From an uncultured Flavobacteriales bacterium (GTDB taxonomy: Bacteria; Bacteroidota; Bacteroidia; Flavobacteriales; BACL11), in NCBI GenBank assembly GCA_905478765.1, contig CAJQJY010000001.1, positions 1 to 64,000 on the forward strand: a stretch of DNA of 64,000 bases, written 5' to 3'. The notes under the pieces were generated by a model. That model was given only the letters and a program-made list of their open reading frames with translations. It was not told the DNA's origin and made no database searches. Every line of letters begins with the position of its first letter. Position 1 is the first letter of the stretch. A program made the translations under genes and the position numbers. Shown in pieces: positions 1 to 9,586 of this stretch.

Positions 1-127
1 GTCAACTAATGCAGCTAATATTTATGGGACATCAAAAACAATGTATGGTTTAACTGATGGTACTATTTATGAATGGCAATTAAGGAGTGTATGTTCATAC
101 GACACTTCTTCAGTTTCAGCATGGTCA
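1..127 (+). repeat. Direct repeat copy 1 within the fibronectin-like gene (left end cut by window)
   Basis: Bases 1-127 are identical to 919-1045, in the same reading frame and 918 bp (306 codons) apart. The copies diverge immediately after the shared atggtca. The left boundary is not visible. Confidence 0.95.
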
Positions 128-1639
128 TCATTACAAACCTTCACAACATTAGCAAATTGTAATGCTAAGCCATCAGCTTTAACCACTTCAAATATCACAT
201 TGAGTTCTGCTGATCTATCTTTTACAGGAACGGTTAATGCTGTCGCATACGCAGTAAGATTTAGGACTATTGGAGGAGGGTTCAATACTTGGACATATGA
301 TACTGTAACGGCTACTACGTATTCATTAACTGGATTGCTTTCAGGATCTAACAATCAATGGCAAGTGAGAGCATTATGTGATTTAGCTGGCACTAATATT
401 TCAGGCTGGTCTACACTAGAAACGTTCTTTACTCTACTACCTTGTGCTGACCCAACTAATCTTGGTGTCAGAAACAACTTTACTACTGCAACAGAAGCCT
501 CTTTAAGATGGTATGGCCCTAATAATACTGATTTTTTCTTAATTTTTAAAGAGACAACAGCTTCTAATTGGGATACTGTTATTGTAAATAATTCATTAGT
601 TACAAATGTTACAGCCCTACCACTGGGTATAGTAGTTACTTCATCTCAAGTAGGTCAAGAACAAAGAGTATTCTTTACAGGTTTAAGTTCTGCTACTGAT
701 TATGAATGGATGGTTGTTACAGCTTGTAGTCCTTCTAATTTATCTTCTGCTGTTTCTGGTTCCAATTTCACAACCCTAACCCCTTTGCCTCCATGTACAA
801 TTCCTACAGGCTTTAGTGTTACGGCAATTGGTACAGACAATGCAACTGTTAATTGGGGAGCAACAGCAACTGCTCATCATTATGCATTAAGAGCTAGGGT
901 TGCTGGAACTTCAACTTGGTCAACTAATGCAGCTAATATTTATGGGACATCAAAAACAATGTATGGTTTAACTGATGGTACTATTTATGAATGGCAATTA
1001 AGGAGTGTATGTTCATACGACACTTCTTCAGTTTCAGCATGGTCAATGATTGAATCATTTACTACTCAAGAATTTTGTACTAAGCCAACAAATCCTGATG
1101 AGTTAAATATTACAACAACAACTGCTGATTTAGTTTGGGACGCAATTCCAGGAGCTTGGGGTTATAGATTAATATATCTTGATACATCAGCGGCTTGGAG
1201 TACTAAAATAGTAGATACAATAAATTCTAACATTGATGCAATAGCATCATTAGATCCTGGAACCACATATAAATGGAGAGTAAAAGCACTTTGTGATTCT
1301 ACAGGTCAAAATAATTCTCCTTGGAAAGGATGGCAACTCTTCACAACTTTAACATCTAATAGAATTACTGCTGGAGATATTAATTTAGGACCTAAGCTTA
1401 ATGTTTATCCTAATCCAACTGATGGCATAATTAATATTAATTTTGTTTCTGAAGAGTTAGATAATTTTGAGATAACAGTTATTGATGCATTTGGGAAGTT
1501 AATTTCTTATGAAGAGAAACAAGACTTTGTTGGGGAATACACTAAGTCAGTTGATTTATCATCATATACAAAAGGAATTTACATGATACAAATTAAAACT
1601 CAGGAATCATTTGTAACTAAAAGAATAGTACTACAATAA
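1..1639 (+). CDS. Giant secreted fibronectin-type-III-like repeat protein with T9SS sorting domain (5' end outside window)
   Basis: The frame is open from base 2, so this is the 3' part of a longer gene. It encodes about 545 residues: the end of one fibronectin-III-like repeat, then four more repeats of roughly 90-115 residues. Each repeat has the pattern Cys-x-x-P near its start, a central Trp, a G-T-x-Y-E/K-W strand and a closing F-T-T-L. The last ~90 residues carry a type A T9SS sorting domain, with LNVYPNP at about 1397-1417, a GKL turn, and a final K-x-I-x-L-Q. The protein is expected to be exported by Sec, translocated by the type IX system and attached at or released from the surface; adhesion is the usual guess for this architecture. 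The substrate is unknown. A stretch of DNA is exactly duplicated within it (see repeat entries). Confidence 0.9.
   Translation, partial: STNAANIYGTSKTMYGLTDGTIYEWQLRSVCSYDTSSVSAWSSLQTFTTLANCNAKPSALTTSNITLSSADLSFTGTVNAVAYAVRFRTIGGGFNTWTYDTVTATTYSLTGLLSGSNNQWQVRALCDLAGTNISGWSTLETFFTLLPCADPTNLGVRNNFTTATEASLRWYGPNNTDFFLIFKETTASNWDTVIVNNSLVTNVTALPLGIVVTSSQVGQEQRVFFTGLSSATDYEWMVVTACSPSNLSSAVSGSNFTTLTPLPPCTIPTGFSVTAIGTDNATVNWGATATAHHYALRARVAGTSTWSTNAANIYGTSKTMYGLTDGTIYEWQLRSVCSYDTSSVSAWSMIESFTTQEFCTKPTNPDELNITTTTADLVWDAIPGAWGYRLIYLDTSAAWSTKIVDTINSNIDAIASLDPGTTYKWRVKALCDSTGQNNSPWKGWQLFTTLTSNRITAGDINLGPKLNVYPNPTDGIININFVSEELDNFEITVIDAFGKLISYEEKQDFVGEYTKSVDLSSYTKGIYMIQIKTQESFVTKRIVLQ
919..1045 (+). repeat. 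Direct repeat copy 2 within the fibronectin-like gene
   Basis: This copy is identical to 1-127 over its whole length and encodes the second half of a fibronectin-like repeat (AANIYGTSKTMYGL region). The repeats in between are clearly diverged, so the identity points to recent duplication or gene conversion, not selection on protein alone. Confidence 0.95.
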
Positions 1640-1642
1640 GAG

Positions 1643-1674
1643 TTTGTGAGATTAAATAAAACTCCTTATATTTG
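1643..1674 (+). promoter_or_regulatory. Bacteroidetes-type promoter for rimP-nusA-infB
   Basis: TTTG at 1643-1646 and TATATTTG at 1667-1674 are separated by 20 bp. This matches the -33 TTTG / -7 TAnnTTTG consensus of the Bacteroidetes primary sigma factor. Transcription should start around 1680, about 60 nt upstream of rimP. Confidence 0.75.
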
Positions 1675-1699
1675 CAAACGAAAATAGAGGAAGAAAAGG

Positions 1700-1727
1700 G
1701 AAGAGGCAGTTAGCCTCTTCTTTTTTT
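1700..1727 (+). terminator. Hairpin plus T-tract between promoter and rimP (terminator or attenuator)
   Basis: The 8-bp stem GAAGAGGC/GCCTCTTC (1700-1707 and 1713-1720) has a 5-nt loop and is followed by seven T. It looks like a Rho-independent terminator for the upstream gene, but it lies downstream of the rimP promoter at 1643-1674, so it may also act as an attenuator in the leader. Confidence 0.8.
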
Positions 1728-1737
1728 ACATAGATAT

Positions 1738-2196
1738 ATGATTTCAAAAGAAGAAATAAGAAAAGTAGCCGAAGCAAAGATAAAAGAAATTGATGGTTTT
1801 TTTGTTGACGTAAAATTAAACACGGCAAATGTTATTACAGTTTTCTTTGACAGAATAGATGGAGTGCAAGTAGAGCATTGCCTTGCTATTAGCAAGTATA
1901 TAGAAGAACATTTTGATAGAGATGTTGAAGATTATGAGCTGACAGTTTGTTCTGCTGGGCTTGATAATCCTTTTGTAGTTGAAGAGCAATATCATAAATA
2001 TAATGGAAAAGAAGTTGGAGTTTTACTAACTAATGGAAAGCGTAAAACTGGACTTATTCTTGCTTATAAAGAGAATGTTTTAATACTTGAAGTCGCAAAA
2101 AGGAAAAAAGGTAGTAGAAAAGAATACATATTGGAAGAGGTAGAAATTCCTAAAAATGAAATAAAAGAAACTAAACTTAAAATAAATTTTAAATAA
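1738..2196 (+). CDS. rimP: Ribosome maturation factor RimP
   Basis: A 152-residue protein of normal RimP length, needed for maturation of the 30S subunit. The N-terminal alpha/beta domain includes FVDVKLNTANVITVFFDRIDG. The conserved E-D-Y-x-L-x-V-C-S-A-G-L-D-x-P stretch lies near residues 63-78, followed by a C-terminal SH3-like domain. Gene order rimP-nusA-infB is the classic bacterial arrangement. The stop is one base before the nusA start, so the genes are cotranscribed and probably translationally coupled. The ATG follows an A/T-rich leader without a Shine-Dalgarno sequence, as usual in this phylum. Confidence 0.95.
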   Translation: MISKEEIRKVAEAKIKEIDGFFVDVKLNTANVITVFFDRIDGVQVEHCLAISKYIEEHFDRDVEDYELTVCSAGLDNPFVVEEQYHKYNGKEVGVLLTNGKRKTGLILAYKENVLILEVAKRKKGSRKEYILEEVEIPKNEIKETKLKINFK

Positions 2197-2197
2197 A

Positions 2198-3439
2198 ATG
2201 GAAGTAGAAAATCTAATTGAATCGTTTTCAGAATTTAAAGAGGTTAAAAATATTAACCGTGAAACAATGATGAACATTTTAGAAGATGTTTTTAAAGCGG
2301 TATTAGCAAAAAAATATGATGATGAAGGGGACTTTGATGTTATTATTAATGTTGATAAAGGAGATTTAGAAATCTGGAGAAACAGAGAGATAGTTGCAAA
2401 TGGAGAAGTTGAAAATCCTATTGCTCAAATTTCATTGTTAGATGCCTTAAAAATTGAAGATGATTATGAAGTTGGTGAGGAAGTTTCAGAACAAGTTAGT
2501 TTTGAATCAGAATTTGGAAGAAGACAAGTGCTTTCTATTCGCCAGCATTTAATGGCTCGTATCGCTGATCAGCATAGAGATGAGTTGATGAAGCGTTATG
2601 AAGATAGAATTGGTGAAATTATTAATGGTGAAGTTTATCAAATTTGGAGAAATGAAATCCTTTTGCAAGATGATGAAGGTAATGATTTATCTTTACCAAA
2701 AGACGAGCAAATCCCAAAGGATTACTTCAAAAAAGGAGAGTCAGTTAGAGCTGTTATCAAAGAAGTGAATTTGAAAAATAATAAAGCAAATATTGTTCTT
2801 TCTCGTATTGCTCCTGATTTTATAAAGAGATTATTTGAGCAAGAAGTTCCTGAAGTATTTGATGGAATTATTACTATTAAAAGAGTGGTTCGTGCACCAG
2901 GGGAGAGGGCAAAAGTAGCAGTTGAATCATATGATGATAGAATTGATCCAGTTGGAGCTTGTGTAGGAATGAAAGGATCTAGAATTCATGGTATTGTTCG
3001 TGAGCTTAAGAATGAAAATATTGATGTTGTAAATTTTACTGATAATACTCAACTGCTTATTAGTAGAGCATTATCTCCAGCTAAAATCACATCTGTAAAG
3101 TTAGATGAGGAAAAGATGAGGGCTTCAGTGTTTATGGATGCTGATCAAGTATCTTTAGCAATTGGTAGAGGGGGTCATAATATTAATTTAGCAGGTAAAT
3201 TAACGGGTTATGATCTTGATGTTTATAGAGATGCGGATAGTTTTGATGATGATGTAGCGATTGATGAATTCTCTGATGAAATTGAAGGATGGGTAATTGA
3301 TGCTCTTAAAAATATTGGTTGTGATACCGCTAAGAGTGTGTTAGATATCTCATCAAAAGATTTAGTTTTAAGAACTGATTTAGAGAAAGAAACTGTTGAT
3401 GAAGTACTGAGTATTTTAAGTTCAGAGTTTGAAGATTAA
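2198..3439 (+). CDS. nusA: Transcription termination/antitermination factor NusA
   Basis: NusA binds RNA polymerase and nascent RNA and modulates pausing, termination and antitermination. The 413-residue product shows the N-terminal polymerase-binding domain (1-~130), an S1 domain (~135-200), KH1 with GACVGMKGSRI, and KH2 with AIGRGGHNINLA. A short acidic helix-hairpin C-terminus replaces the two AR repeats found in E. coli; this short form is normal for Bacteroidetes. It starts one base after the rimP stop and is followed after 22 bp by infB. Autoregulation of this operon by NusA is known in other bacteria and could act on the leader hairpin at 1700-1727 (inference). Confidence 0.97.
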   Translation: MEVENLIESFSEFKEVKNINRETMMNILEDVFKAVLAKKYDDEGDFDVIINVDKGDLEIWRNREIVANGEVENPIAQISLLDALKIEDDYEVGEEVSEQVSFESEFGRRQVLSIRQHLMARIADQHRDELMKRYEDRIGEIINGEVYQIWRNEILLQDDEGNDLSLPKDEQIPKDYFKKGESVRAVIKEVNLKNNKANIVLSRIAPDFIKRLFEQEVPEVFDGIITIKRVVRAPGERAKVAVESYDDRIDPVGACVGMKGSRIHGIVRELKNENIDVVNFTDNTQLLISRALSPAKITSVKLDEEKMRASVFMDADQVSLAIGRGGHNINLAGKLTGYDLDVYRDADSFDDDVAIDEFSDEIEGWVIDALKNIGCDTAKSVLDISSKDLVLRTDLEKETVDEVLSILSSEFED

Positions 3440-3461
3440 GAAATAAATTGTAGAGACTATT

Positions 3462-6035
3462 ATGTCAGATAAAAAAAGTGTAAGGTTAAATAAGTTAGTA
3501 AAAGAATTCAATGTAAGTATTGATAGGATATTTTCATTTTTAGAAGAAAAGGGGATTGATGATTTAAAACCAACTTCCAAAGTTTCTTATGAAGTTTATA
3601 TGGACTTGTTAGGAGAGTTTAATTCTGAAAAGAAAGCGAAATTATCAGCCGAACTTTTATCTAAAGAAAAAGAATTAGTTAAAGCTGAGGAAATTATTAA
3701 ACAGCAGGAAACTGAGGAAAAAGCTAAAAAAGAAGCTGAAGCTGCAATGTTAGCAAAGATCAACAAAAAGGAAGAAGCTTCTAAAAAGAATGAGATTATT
3801 AAAGCAAAAGTTGCTAAAAAAGAGATGAAAGTCTTAGGAAAAGTTGAATTAGAACCAAAAACAAAGCAGCCTACTAAAAAAGAAACCCTAAGAACTTCTG
3901 AACCAAAGGAAGAAGCTCAAAAAACAGAAGCTTCTGTAAATAAGGTAGATGAAATTATTAAAGCATCTGCCGGCAAACTTAAAGGCGTTAAAGTTACAGG
4001 TCAAACAATTGATTTATCTCAATTTAAAAAACCTGAAAAGGTTGATAAAAAGAAAAGAGTAAGAATAGTAAAAGCTAAAGTTGATCCTAATAAGTTCAAA
4101 AAAGGAAGAAAGCCAATAAGGCAAGTAGTGGAAATTTCTCCTGAAGAAGCTCAAAAAAGAGTAAGAGAAACTTTAGAAAAATTACAAGGAAGAGGAAAGA
4201 AAAAATCTGTTAAAAACAGAAGAGAAAAAAGACAAGCACATAGAGATGTTGCTGAAGAAACAAACCAGCAAGCTACTGAAAATAGATCAATTAAGATTGC
4301 AGAGTTCGCTACAGCAAGTGAGTTAGCCACTATGATGGATGTTTCAGTAAATGAGATTGTAACTACTTGTATGGGACTTGGGATGATGATTTCAATGAAT
4401 CAAAGAATTGACGCTGAAACAATTCAAATGTTAGCTGAAGATTTTGGTTTTAAAGTTGAATTTGTAGGTGCTGATGTTCAAGAATCAATTGAAGAAATTG
4501 TAGATACAGAAGAGCAAATGCAAGTAAGAGCTCCTATTATCACTATTATGGGACATGTTGATCACGGTAAAACATCATTAATGGATTACATCCGTGAAAC
4601 TAATGTTATTGCTGGTGAATCAGGAGGAATTACACAGCATATTGGTGCTTATGAAGTAACTCTTGAAAGTGGAAAACAAATTTCATTCTTGGATACTCCA
4701 GGTCATGAGGCATTTACTGCCATGAGAGCAAGGGGTGCAAAAGTTACTGATATTGTAGTTGTAGTTGTAGCGGCTGATGATCGAGTGATGCCTCAAACTA
4801 AAGAGGCAATTAGTCACGCACAAGCTGCAGGAGTTCCAATTATTTTTGCAATTAATAAGATTGATAGACCAACTGCAGATCCTGAGAAAATTAAAGGAGA
4901 ACTTGCTGAAATGAATCTTCTTGTTGAAGATTGGGGAGGTAAATATCAGTCACAAGATATATCAGCCAAAGCAGGAACTGGTGTTCAGGAAATTTTAGAA
5001 AAGATTTTATTAGAAGCTGAGATGCTTGACTTAAAAGCAAATCCTGATAGATTGGCTAAAGGTACAGTTATTGAAGCATCACTTGATAAAGGAAAAGGAT
5101 ATTTATCTACAATTTTAGTTCAGAAAGGAACTTTAAAAGTTGGAGATTATGTGTTGGCTGGTTCTTTCTCTGGTAAAGTTAAAGCAATGCTTAACGAAAG
5201 AGGTGAGACAATGAATGAAGCAGGGCCATCAACTCCAGTTGTATTGTTAGGTTTAGATGGTGCGCCAACTGCTGGAGATGAATTCCATGTAATGGAAAGT
5301 GAGCAAGAAGCAAAGAAGATTGCTTCAAGAAGAGGTCAATTGCAAAGAGAACAAAATGTAAGAACTCAGAAACACCTTACACTTGATGAAATTGGAAGAA
5401 GAATTGCTTTAGGTGATTTCCAGGAGATAAATGTGATTGTAAAAGGTGATGTAGATGGTTCAATTGAAGCATTATCAGACTCATTACAACAATTATCTAC
5501 TGACGAAATTAAAGTAAATATAATCCAAAAAGCAGTTGGTCAGATTTCTGAATCCGATGTAATGCTAGCTGCTGCTTCTGATGCAATTATTATTGGATTC
5601 CAAGTAAGGCCATCATTGCAAGCTAGAAAGTTAGCTGAAACAGAACAAATTGATATTAGATTATATTCAATTATTTACAAAGCAATTGAAGAATTGAAAT
5701 TAGCAATGGAAGGGATGTTATCTCCTGATGTTGAGGAGCAAATTGTTTGTAATATTGAAGTTAGAGATGTATTCAAAATCTCAAAAGTTGGAACAATTGC
5801 AGGTTGTATGGTTCTTGATGGAGCATTATCAAGAAATACAGGCGTAAGACTTATACGTGATGGAGTTGTTGTTTACACTGGGGAGTTGTCATCCTTAAAA
5901 CGATTTAAAGATGATGTAGCTGAAGTAAGAAAAGGATTCGAATGTGGTATGTCAATCAAAAACTTTAATGATATTAAAGTGGGAGATATTATTGAAGGAT
6001 ATGCTGAGGTTGAAACAAAAAGAACTCTTGCTTAG
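3462..6035 (+). CDS. infB: Translation initiation factor IF-2
   Basis: A GTPase that brings initiator fMet-tRNA to the 30S subunit and promotes subunit joining. It has 857 residues, close to the E. coli length. There is an IF2_N module at the very N-terminus, a long Lys/Glu-rich linker (~60-270), and a second IF2_N-like module (~280-335). The G domain has GHVDHGKT near residue 364, DTPGH near 411 and NKID near 465. Domains II, III and the tRNA-binding C-terminal domain follow. It is the last gene of the rimP operon. Its stop overlaps by 4 bp the stop of the convergent SPOR gene. Confidence 0.98.
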   Translation: MSDKKSVRLNKLVKEFNVSIDRIFSFLEEKGIDDLKPTSKVSYEVYMDLLGEFNSEKKAKLSAELLSKEKELVKAEEIIKQQETEEKAKKEAEAAMLAKINKKEEASKKNEIIKAKVAKKEMKVLGKVELEPKTKQPTKKETLRTSEPKEEAQKTEASVNKVDEIIKASAGKLKGVKVTGQTIDLSQFKKPEKVDKKKRVRIVKAKVDPNKFKKGRKPIRQVVEISPEEAQKRVRETLEKLQGRGKKKSVKNRREKRQAHRDVAEETNQQATENRSIKIAEFATASELATMMDVSVNEIVTTCMGLGMMISMNQRIDAETIQMLAEDFGFKVEFVGADVQESIEEIVDTEEQMQVRAPIITIMGHVDHGKTSLMDYIRETNVIAGESGGITQHIGAYEVTLESGKQISFLDTPGHEAFTAMRARGAKVTDIVVVVVAADDRVMPQTKEAISHAQAAGVPIIFAINKIDRPTADPEKIKGELAEMNLLVEDWGGKYQSQDISAKAGTGVQEILEKILLEAEMLDLKANPDRLAKGTVIEASLDKGKGYLSTILVQKGTLKVGDYVLAGSFSGKVKAMLNERGETMNEAGPSTPVVLLGLDGAPTAGDEFHVMESEQEAKKIASRRGQLQREQNVRTQKHLTLDEIGRRIALGDFQEINVIVKGDVDGSIEALSDSLQQLSTDEIKVNIIQKAVGQISESDVMLAAASDAIIIGFQVRPSLQARKLAETEQIDIRLYSIIYKAIEELKLAMEGMLSPDVEEQIVCNIEVRDVFKISKVGTIAGCMVLDGALSRNTGVRLIRDGVVVYTGELSSLKRFKDDVAEVRKGFECGMSIKNFNDIKVGDIIEGYAEVETKRTLA

Positions 6036-6442
6036 TCCTCTAATAAATCAGGATCAATAATGATTGGAACAGGATAAGCACCAGGAAAGTTTTTACTTAT
6101 CTGGTGCTTTATTTTTAATGCCTGATTTCTTGTTCTAAAGTTTCCAACAGTTAATTTGTAGTTGGGAGAATCAAAAGCAATTTGGACAGGAATCTCTGGA
6201 TATAAATTTGTAAATTTTATTTGATAAGGAAGAATTTCTTCTTTTTGGTCTTTAAATATTAGTTGTATTCTCCAACCTTCTATCCCTCCAGTTTTCTTTA
6301 AAATTTGTTTGTATTTTGAAACTAATTTATCAACTCCCTTCTGATTAATGCTTATGATTTCCCCTTTATTATTAAAAGTTGTATCGCTTTGAGAAAACAC
6401 AAAAAATGGAAACATTAGTGTTAAAAAAAGTATTTTTTTCAT
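6032..6442 (-). CDS. Secreted SPOR-domain protein
   Basis: A 136-residue protein with a clear signal peptide ([18 protein letters not shown]). The body matches the SPOR fold: a first repeat beginning GWRIQLIF, an alpha-helical middle, and a second half with [18 protein letters not shown] and FPGAYPV. SPOR domains bind denuded glycan strands of septal peptidoglycan, so a periplasmic role at the cell wall is likely. Small stand-alone SPOR proteins are common in Flavobacteriia and their exact roles are mostly unknown. The gene converges on infB with a 4-bp overlap, and no terminator hairpin separates them. Confidence 0.85.
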   Translation of the reverse strand: MKKILFLTLMFPFFVFSQSDTTFNNKGEIISINQKGVDKLVSKYKQILKKTGGIEGWRIQLIFKDQKEEILPYQIKFTNLYPEIPVQIAFDSPNYKLTVGNFRTRNQALKIKHQISKNFPGAYPVPIIIDPDLLED

Positions 6443-6492
6443 AGTTCAAAAATATAAAATAAAATGAGTTTGCTTTTTAGTATTATTGCAAA

Positions 6493-7800
6493 GTGAGAAA
6501 TTTATTTAAATACCCTGATATTACTTCTACTAATTTAGTAAAAGCCTTGCTGAATATGAGTTTAGATAATGAATATATGAGTGTTTTAATATCTAATAGT
6601 ATTGATAAAAAAAAACGGTTACCACTCAATTATATAAATTATGATATTATTGCAGGAGTTGGTGCGATTGATGTTTTGAAATCAAATGCTGAATCTTTTG
6701 AAAGTTTAAAGAATCGTCACAATATAAAAAAAGATTGGTTTTTTGGTTATTTGTCATATGATTTAAAGAATGAAGTTAAGAATTTAAAATCACAAAATCA
6801 TGATGCTTTTGGAGTTAATAATTTATTGTTTTTTCAACCTAAGTATGTTTTATTATTAAAAGATAATCAGCTAGAAATTCAGACATTTCAAGCTAAAGAT
6901 GACTGTGATAAATTTGTAACAGCTTTTAGTTTTGAGGAGTTAGAAGGAGAAATACCAATAGTTAATTTTAATCAAAGAGATACAAAAGAATCATATATTG
7001 ACAAGATTGAGAATATAAAATTACATATTCAAAAAGGTGATATTTATGAAATGAATTATTGTCAAGAGTTTTATGCAGATCAAATTAAACTTAATCCTGA
7101 ATTAGTTTTTGCAGATATAAATAAGCAAATGAGCACTCCATTTTCAGCATTTTTGAAATTAGAAAAACAATATGTACTTTCAGCAAGCCCTGAAAGGTTT
7201 ATTAAAAAATCTGGAAAAAAAATTATTTCTCAGCCCATTAAAGGTACGAGAAAAAGAGGAGATAGCACAACCGAAGATTTGAAACTAATTGTAGAATTAT
7301 CTACAAGTCAAAAGGATATTTCAGAGAATATAATGATTACTGATTTGGTTAGAAATGATTTGTCAATTACTGCTTCAAAAGCTTCAGTAAATGTAGATGA
7401 GCTTTGCGAAATTTATACTTTTGAAAAAGTCCACCAGATGATTAGCACAATTAGTGCCAAGATTTCTGAGGATATTCATTTTACGGATGTTTTAGAAACT
7501 ACTTTCCCAATGGGCTCAATGACTGGTGCTCCAAAATTGAAATCAATGGAGCTTATCGAAAAGTTTGAGAATTTTAAAAGAGGAATTTTTTCTGGAGCGG
7601 TTGGCTATATTACTCCAGAAGGAGATTTTGATTTTAGTGTTGTTATCAGAACAATTTTGTATAATTTGGCTAGCCGATATTTATCTATTGGAGTAGGTGG
7701 TGCGATTACTATAAAATCAGATTCATTGGAAGAATATGAAGAATGCTTGATAAAAGCAAAACCCTTATTTGAGGCATTAAATTTTAATATAGATGATTAG
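6493..7800 (+). CDS. pabB: Aminodeoxychorismate synthase component I
   Basis: Converts chorismate and ammonia to 4-amino-4-deoxychorismate for folate synthesis. The 435-residue chorismate-binding protein has PIKGT with Lys at about residue 250; this Lys marks PabB, where anthranilate synthase has Ala. It also has the motifs ITDLVRNDL and FPMGSMTGAPK, and a GVGGAI strand near the end. The start is GTG at 6493, four bases after an imperfect -7 box (TATTATTG). It overlaps tilS by 8 bp. No glutamine amidotransferase partner (PabA) is nearby. Anthranilate synthase is less likely because of the Lys. Confidence 0.93.
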   Translation: MRNLFKYPDITSTNLVKALLNMSLDNEYMSVLISNSIDKKKRLPLNYINYDIIAGVGAIDVLKSNAESFESLKNRHNIKKDWFFGYLSYDLKNEVKNLKSQNHDAFGVNNLLFFQPKYVLLLKDNQLEIQTFQAKDDCDKFVTAFSFEELEGEIPIVNFNQRDTKESYIDKIENIKLHIQKGDIYEMNYCQEFYADQIKLNPELVFADINKQMSTPFSAFLKLEKQYVLSASPERFIKKSGKKIISQPIKGTRKRGDSTTEDLKLIVELSTSQKDISENIMITDLVRNDLSITASKASVNVDELCEIYTFEKVHQMISTISAKISEDIHFTDVLETTFPMGSMTGAPKLKSMELIEKFENFKRGIFSGAVGYITPEGDFDFSVVIRTILYNLASRYLSIGVGGAITIKSDSLEEYEECLIKAKPLFEALNFNIDD

Positions 7801-9106
7801 TATAGTAAGTAAATTTATTGATGAAAAGTCACTTTGTAAAATAAATAACAGGCTGTTGGTGGCTATTAGTGGAGGTGCTGATAGTGTTGCTTTATTTCTT
7901 TGTTTAAAAGAACTTGGTTATGATATAGAACTTGCTCACTGTAATTTTAATTTAAGAGGTAAAGAATCAGATATTGATGAGAAATTTGTGAAAAAATTAG
8001 CAGATAAGTTTGGAGTTAGGCTTCATTTAAAATCTTTTGACACACAAAAATATGCTAACAAAAATAAAGTTTCAATTCAGATGTCTGCACGAGATTTGCG
8101 TTATAAATGGTTTAATGAAATATTAATTGATAATAATTTAAATTATATTGCAGTTGGTCATCATAAAAATGATGATGTAGAGACTTTTTTTATAAACCTA
8201 ATTAGAGGAAGTGGATTAAAAGGTTTGCTTGGAATTAAGACTAAAAACAATAATATAATCAGACCATTATTATGTGTTAGTCGTCTTGAGATTGAAGCCT
8301 ATTTATCAGCTCTTAAGCAAAGTTTTAGAGAAGATAGTTCTAATAAAGCAGTAAAATATTTAAGGAATAAAATTAGACATGAGTTGATTCCCTTATTTAC
8401 TGAAATGAACCCAAGTATTCAGAAAACAATAAGTAACGAAGTAGGAATTTTAAAAGGAGTTTTTCAAGTTTTTGGAGAACAAATTGAAAGAAAAAGAAAC
8501 GAGATTTTGAGAAATGAAAATGGTATTTTCAAATTAAAAATCACAGATTTACAAAAATTAAATCCTCTCAACATTTATTTATATGAGTTTCTAAACCCAT
8601 ATGGGTTTTCAGAAGTTAATCAAATTATTAAAGCATTAAATACTCACAGTGGAAAACAATTTTTTTCAAAAAATTATCAAATAAATATTGATCGAGAATA
8701 TATTTTAATCTCTAAATTTTCAAAAGAGTGTGTGTCGTTTGAGATTTCAGAAAATCAGCATAAGATCAGCACTCCATTTACTATGGAATTATCAAAATCA
8801 ACTGATAGAAAAGTAGCAAAAGATCGTGTTAAAGCAAAACTAGATTTTGATAAGTTGAAATTTCCATTAGTTTTAAGAAAATGGAAAAAAGGTGATAAAT
8901 TCATACCTCTTGGAATGCAAACTTTTAAAAAGTTAAGTGATTTTTTTATTGATAAAAAATATTCTCTTATTGCAAAACAACAACAATGGATATTGTGCTC
9001 TGCTGATGATATTATTTGGATTGTTGGAGATAGAATTGATGATAGATTTAAGATTACTACTCAGACAAAAAATGTGTACATTGCAGAAATTTTAAAAGAC
9101 AAATAA
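7793..9106 (+). CDS. tilS: tRNA(Ile)-lysidine synthase
   Basis: Modifies C34 of tRNA-Ile(CAU) to lysidine so that it reads AUA. The 437-residue protein has the N-type ATP pyrophosphatase P-loop SGGADS near residue 27, the HCNFNLRG strand and the GHHKNDDVET motif. C-terminal TilS domains follow, including the LRKWKKGDKF...PLGM segment. It starts inside the end of pabB and ends directly against the next gene, which indicates a tight operon. TilS is essential in bacteria that use this tRNA. Confidence 0.96.
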   Translation: MISIVSKFIDEKSLCKINNRLLVAISGGADSVALFLCLKELGYDIELAHCNFNLRGKESDIDEKFVKKLADKFGVRLHLKSFDTQKYANKNKVSIQMSARDLRYKWFNEILIDNNLNYIAVGHHKNDDVETFFINLIRGSGLKGLLGIKTKNNNIIRPLLCVSRLEIEAYLSALKQSFREDSSNKAVKYLRNKIRHELIPLFTEMNPSIQKTISNEVGILKGVFQVFGEQIERKRNEILRNENGIFKLKITDLQKLNPLNIYLYEFLNPYGFSEVNQIIKALNTHSGKQFFSKNYQINIDREYILISKFSKECVSFEISENQHKISTPFTMELSKSTDRKVAKDRVKAKLDFDKLKFPLVLRKWKKGDKFIPLGMQTFKKLSDFFIDKKYSLIAKQQQWILCSADDIIWIVGDRIDDRFKITTQTKNVYIAEILKDK

Positions 9107-9586
9107 ATGTTAGAATTTGATTTTATAGAAAAGCAGTATTTGGGGCTTAATAAAATGTCATTGACCAGAAGAATGTCTTTGGCAATTTTTTGTTTTATTG
9201 CTTATTATTGGCGTGAAAACCATGATAAAGCAGGAGAGTTGTACTTTTTTATTGGGATTGGGATTATGGTAATTTCAATGTTACTTTTTTTCATTTTACA
9301 TTTTGAAACTAAAGTAATAAATGGTAGCATAATTTTGGACGGACTTTGGACGTCTAGAAAAGTTAAGATAGACACAGCTAGTATTGTATCAGCTAAAAAA
9401 GTAAAATACAGCAAATATTTTTTGAATCGTTCCGTTTATAATTTACATTTAAAAGGAACAATTCGTTTTTATACAAGAGGAGTTGATGCTGTTGAATTGA
9501 TTGATAAAGATGACTTAATCTATCTTATTGGGAGTCAAAAAGCAGAAGAGTTAGCAAGAGTAATAAATATCAAGTTAAAGAAATAA
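9107..9586 (+). CDS. Small membrane protein of unknown function
   Basis: A 159-residue protein I do not recognise. Two hydrophobic segments (about residues 24-36 and 48-66) flank a short charged loop, giving two probable membrane helices. The C-terminal ~90 residues are beta-rich and cytosol-like, reminiscent of the bacterial PH-like domains that follow helical hairpins in YdbS-type proteins, but the match is by eye only. It starts immediately after the tilS stop and shares one base with the dsbD start (TAATG), so it is certainly part of the pabB-tilS-dsbD operon. The coupling suggests a membrane or envelope role, not a proven one. Confidence 0.75.
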   Translation: MLEFDFIEKQYLGLNKMSLTRRMSLAIFCFIAYYWRENHDKAGELYFFIGIGIMVISMLLFFILHFETKVINGSIILDGLWTSRKVKIDTASIVSAKKVKYSKYFLNRSVYNLHLKGTIRFYTRGVDAVELIDKDDLIYLIGSQKAEELARVINIKLKK

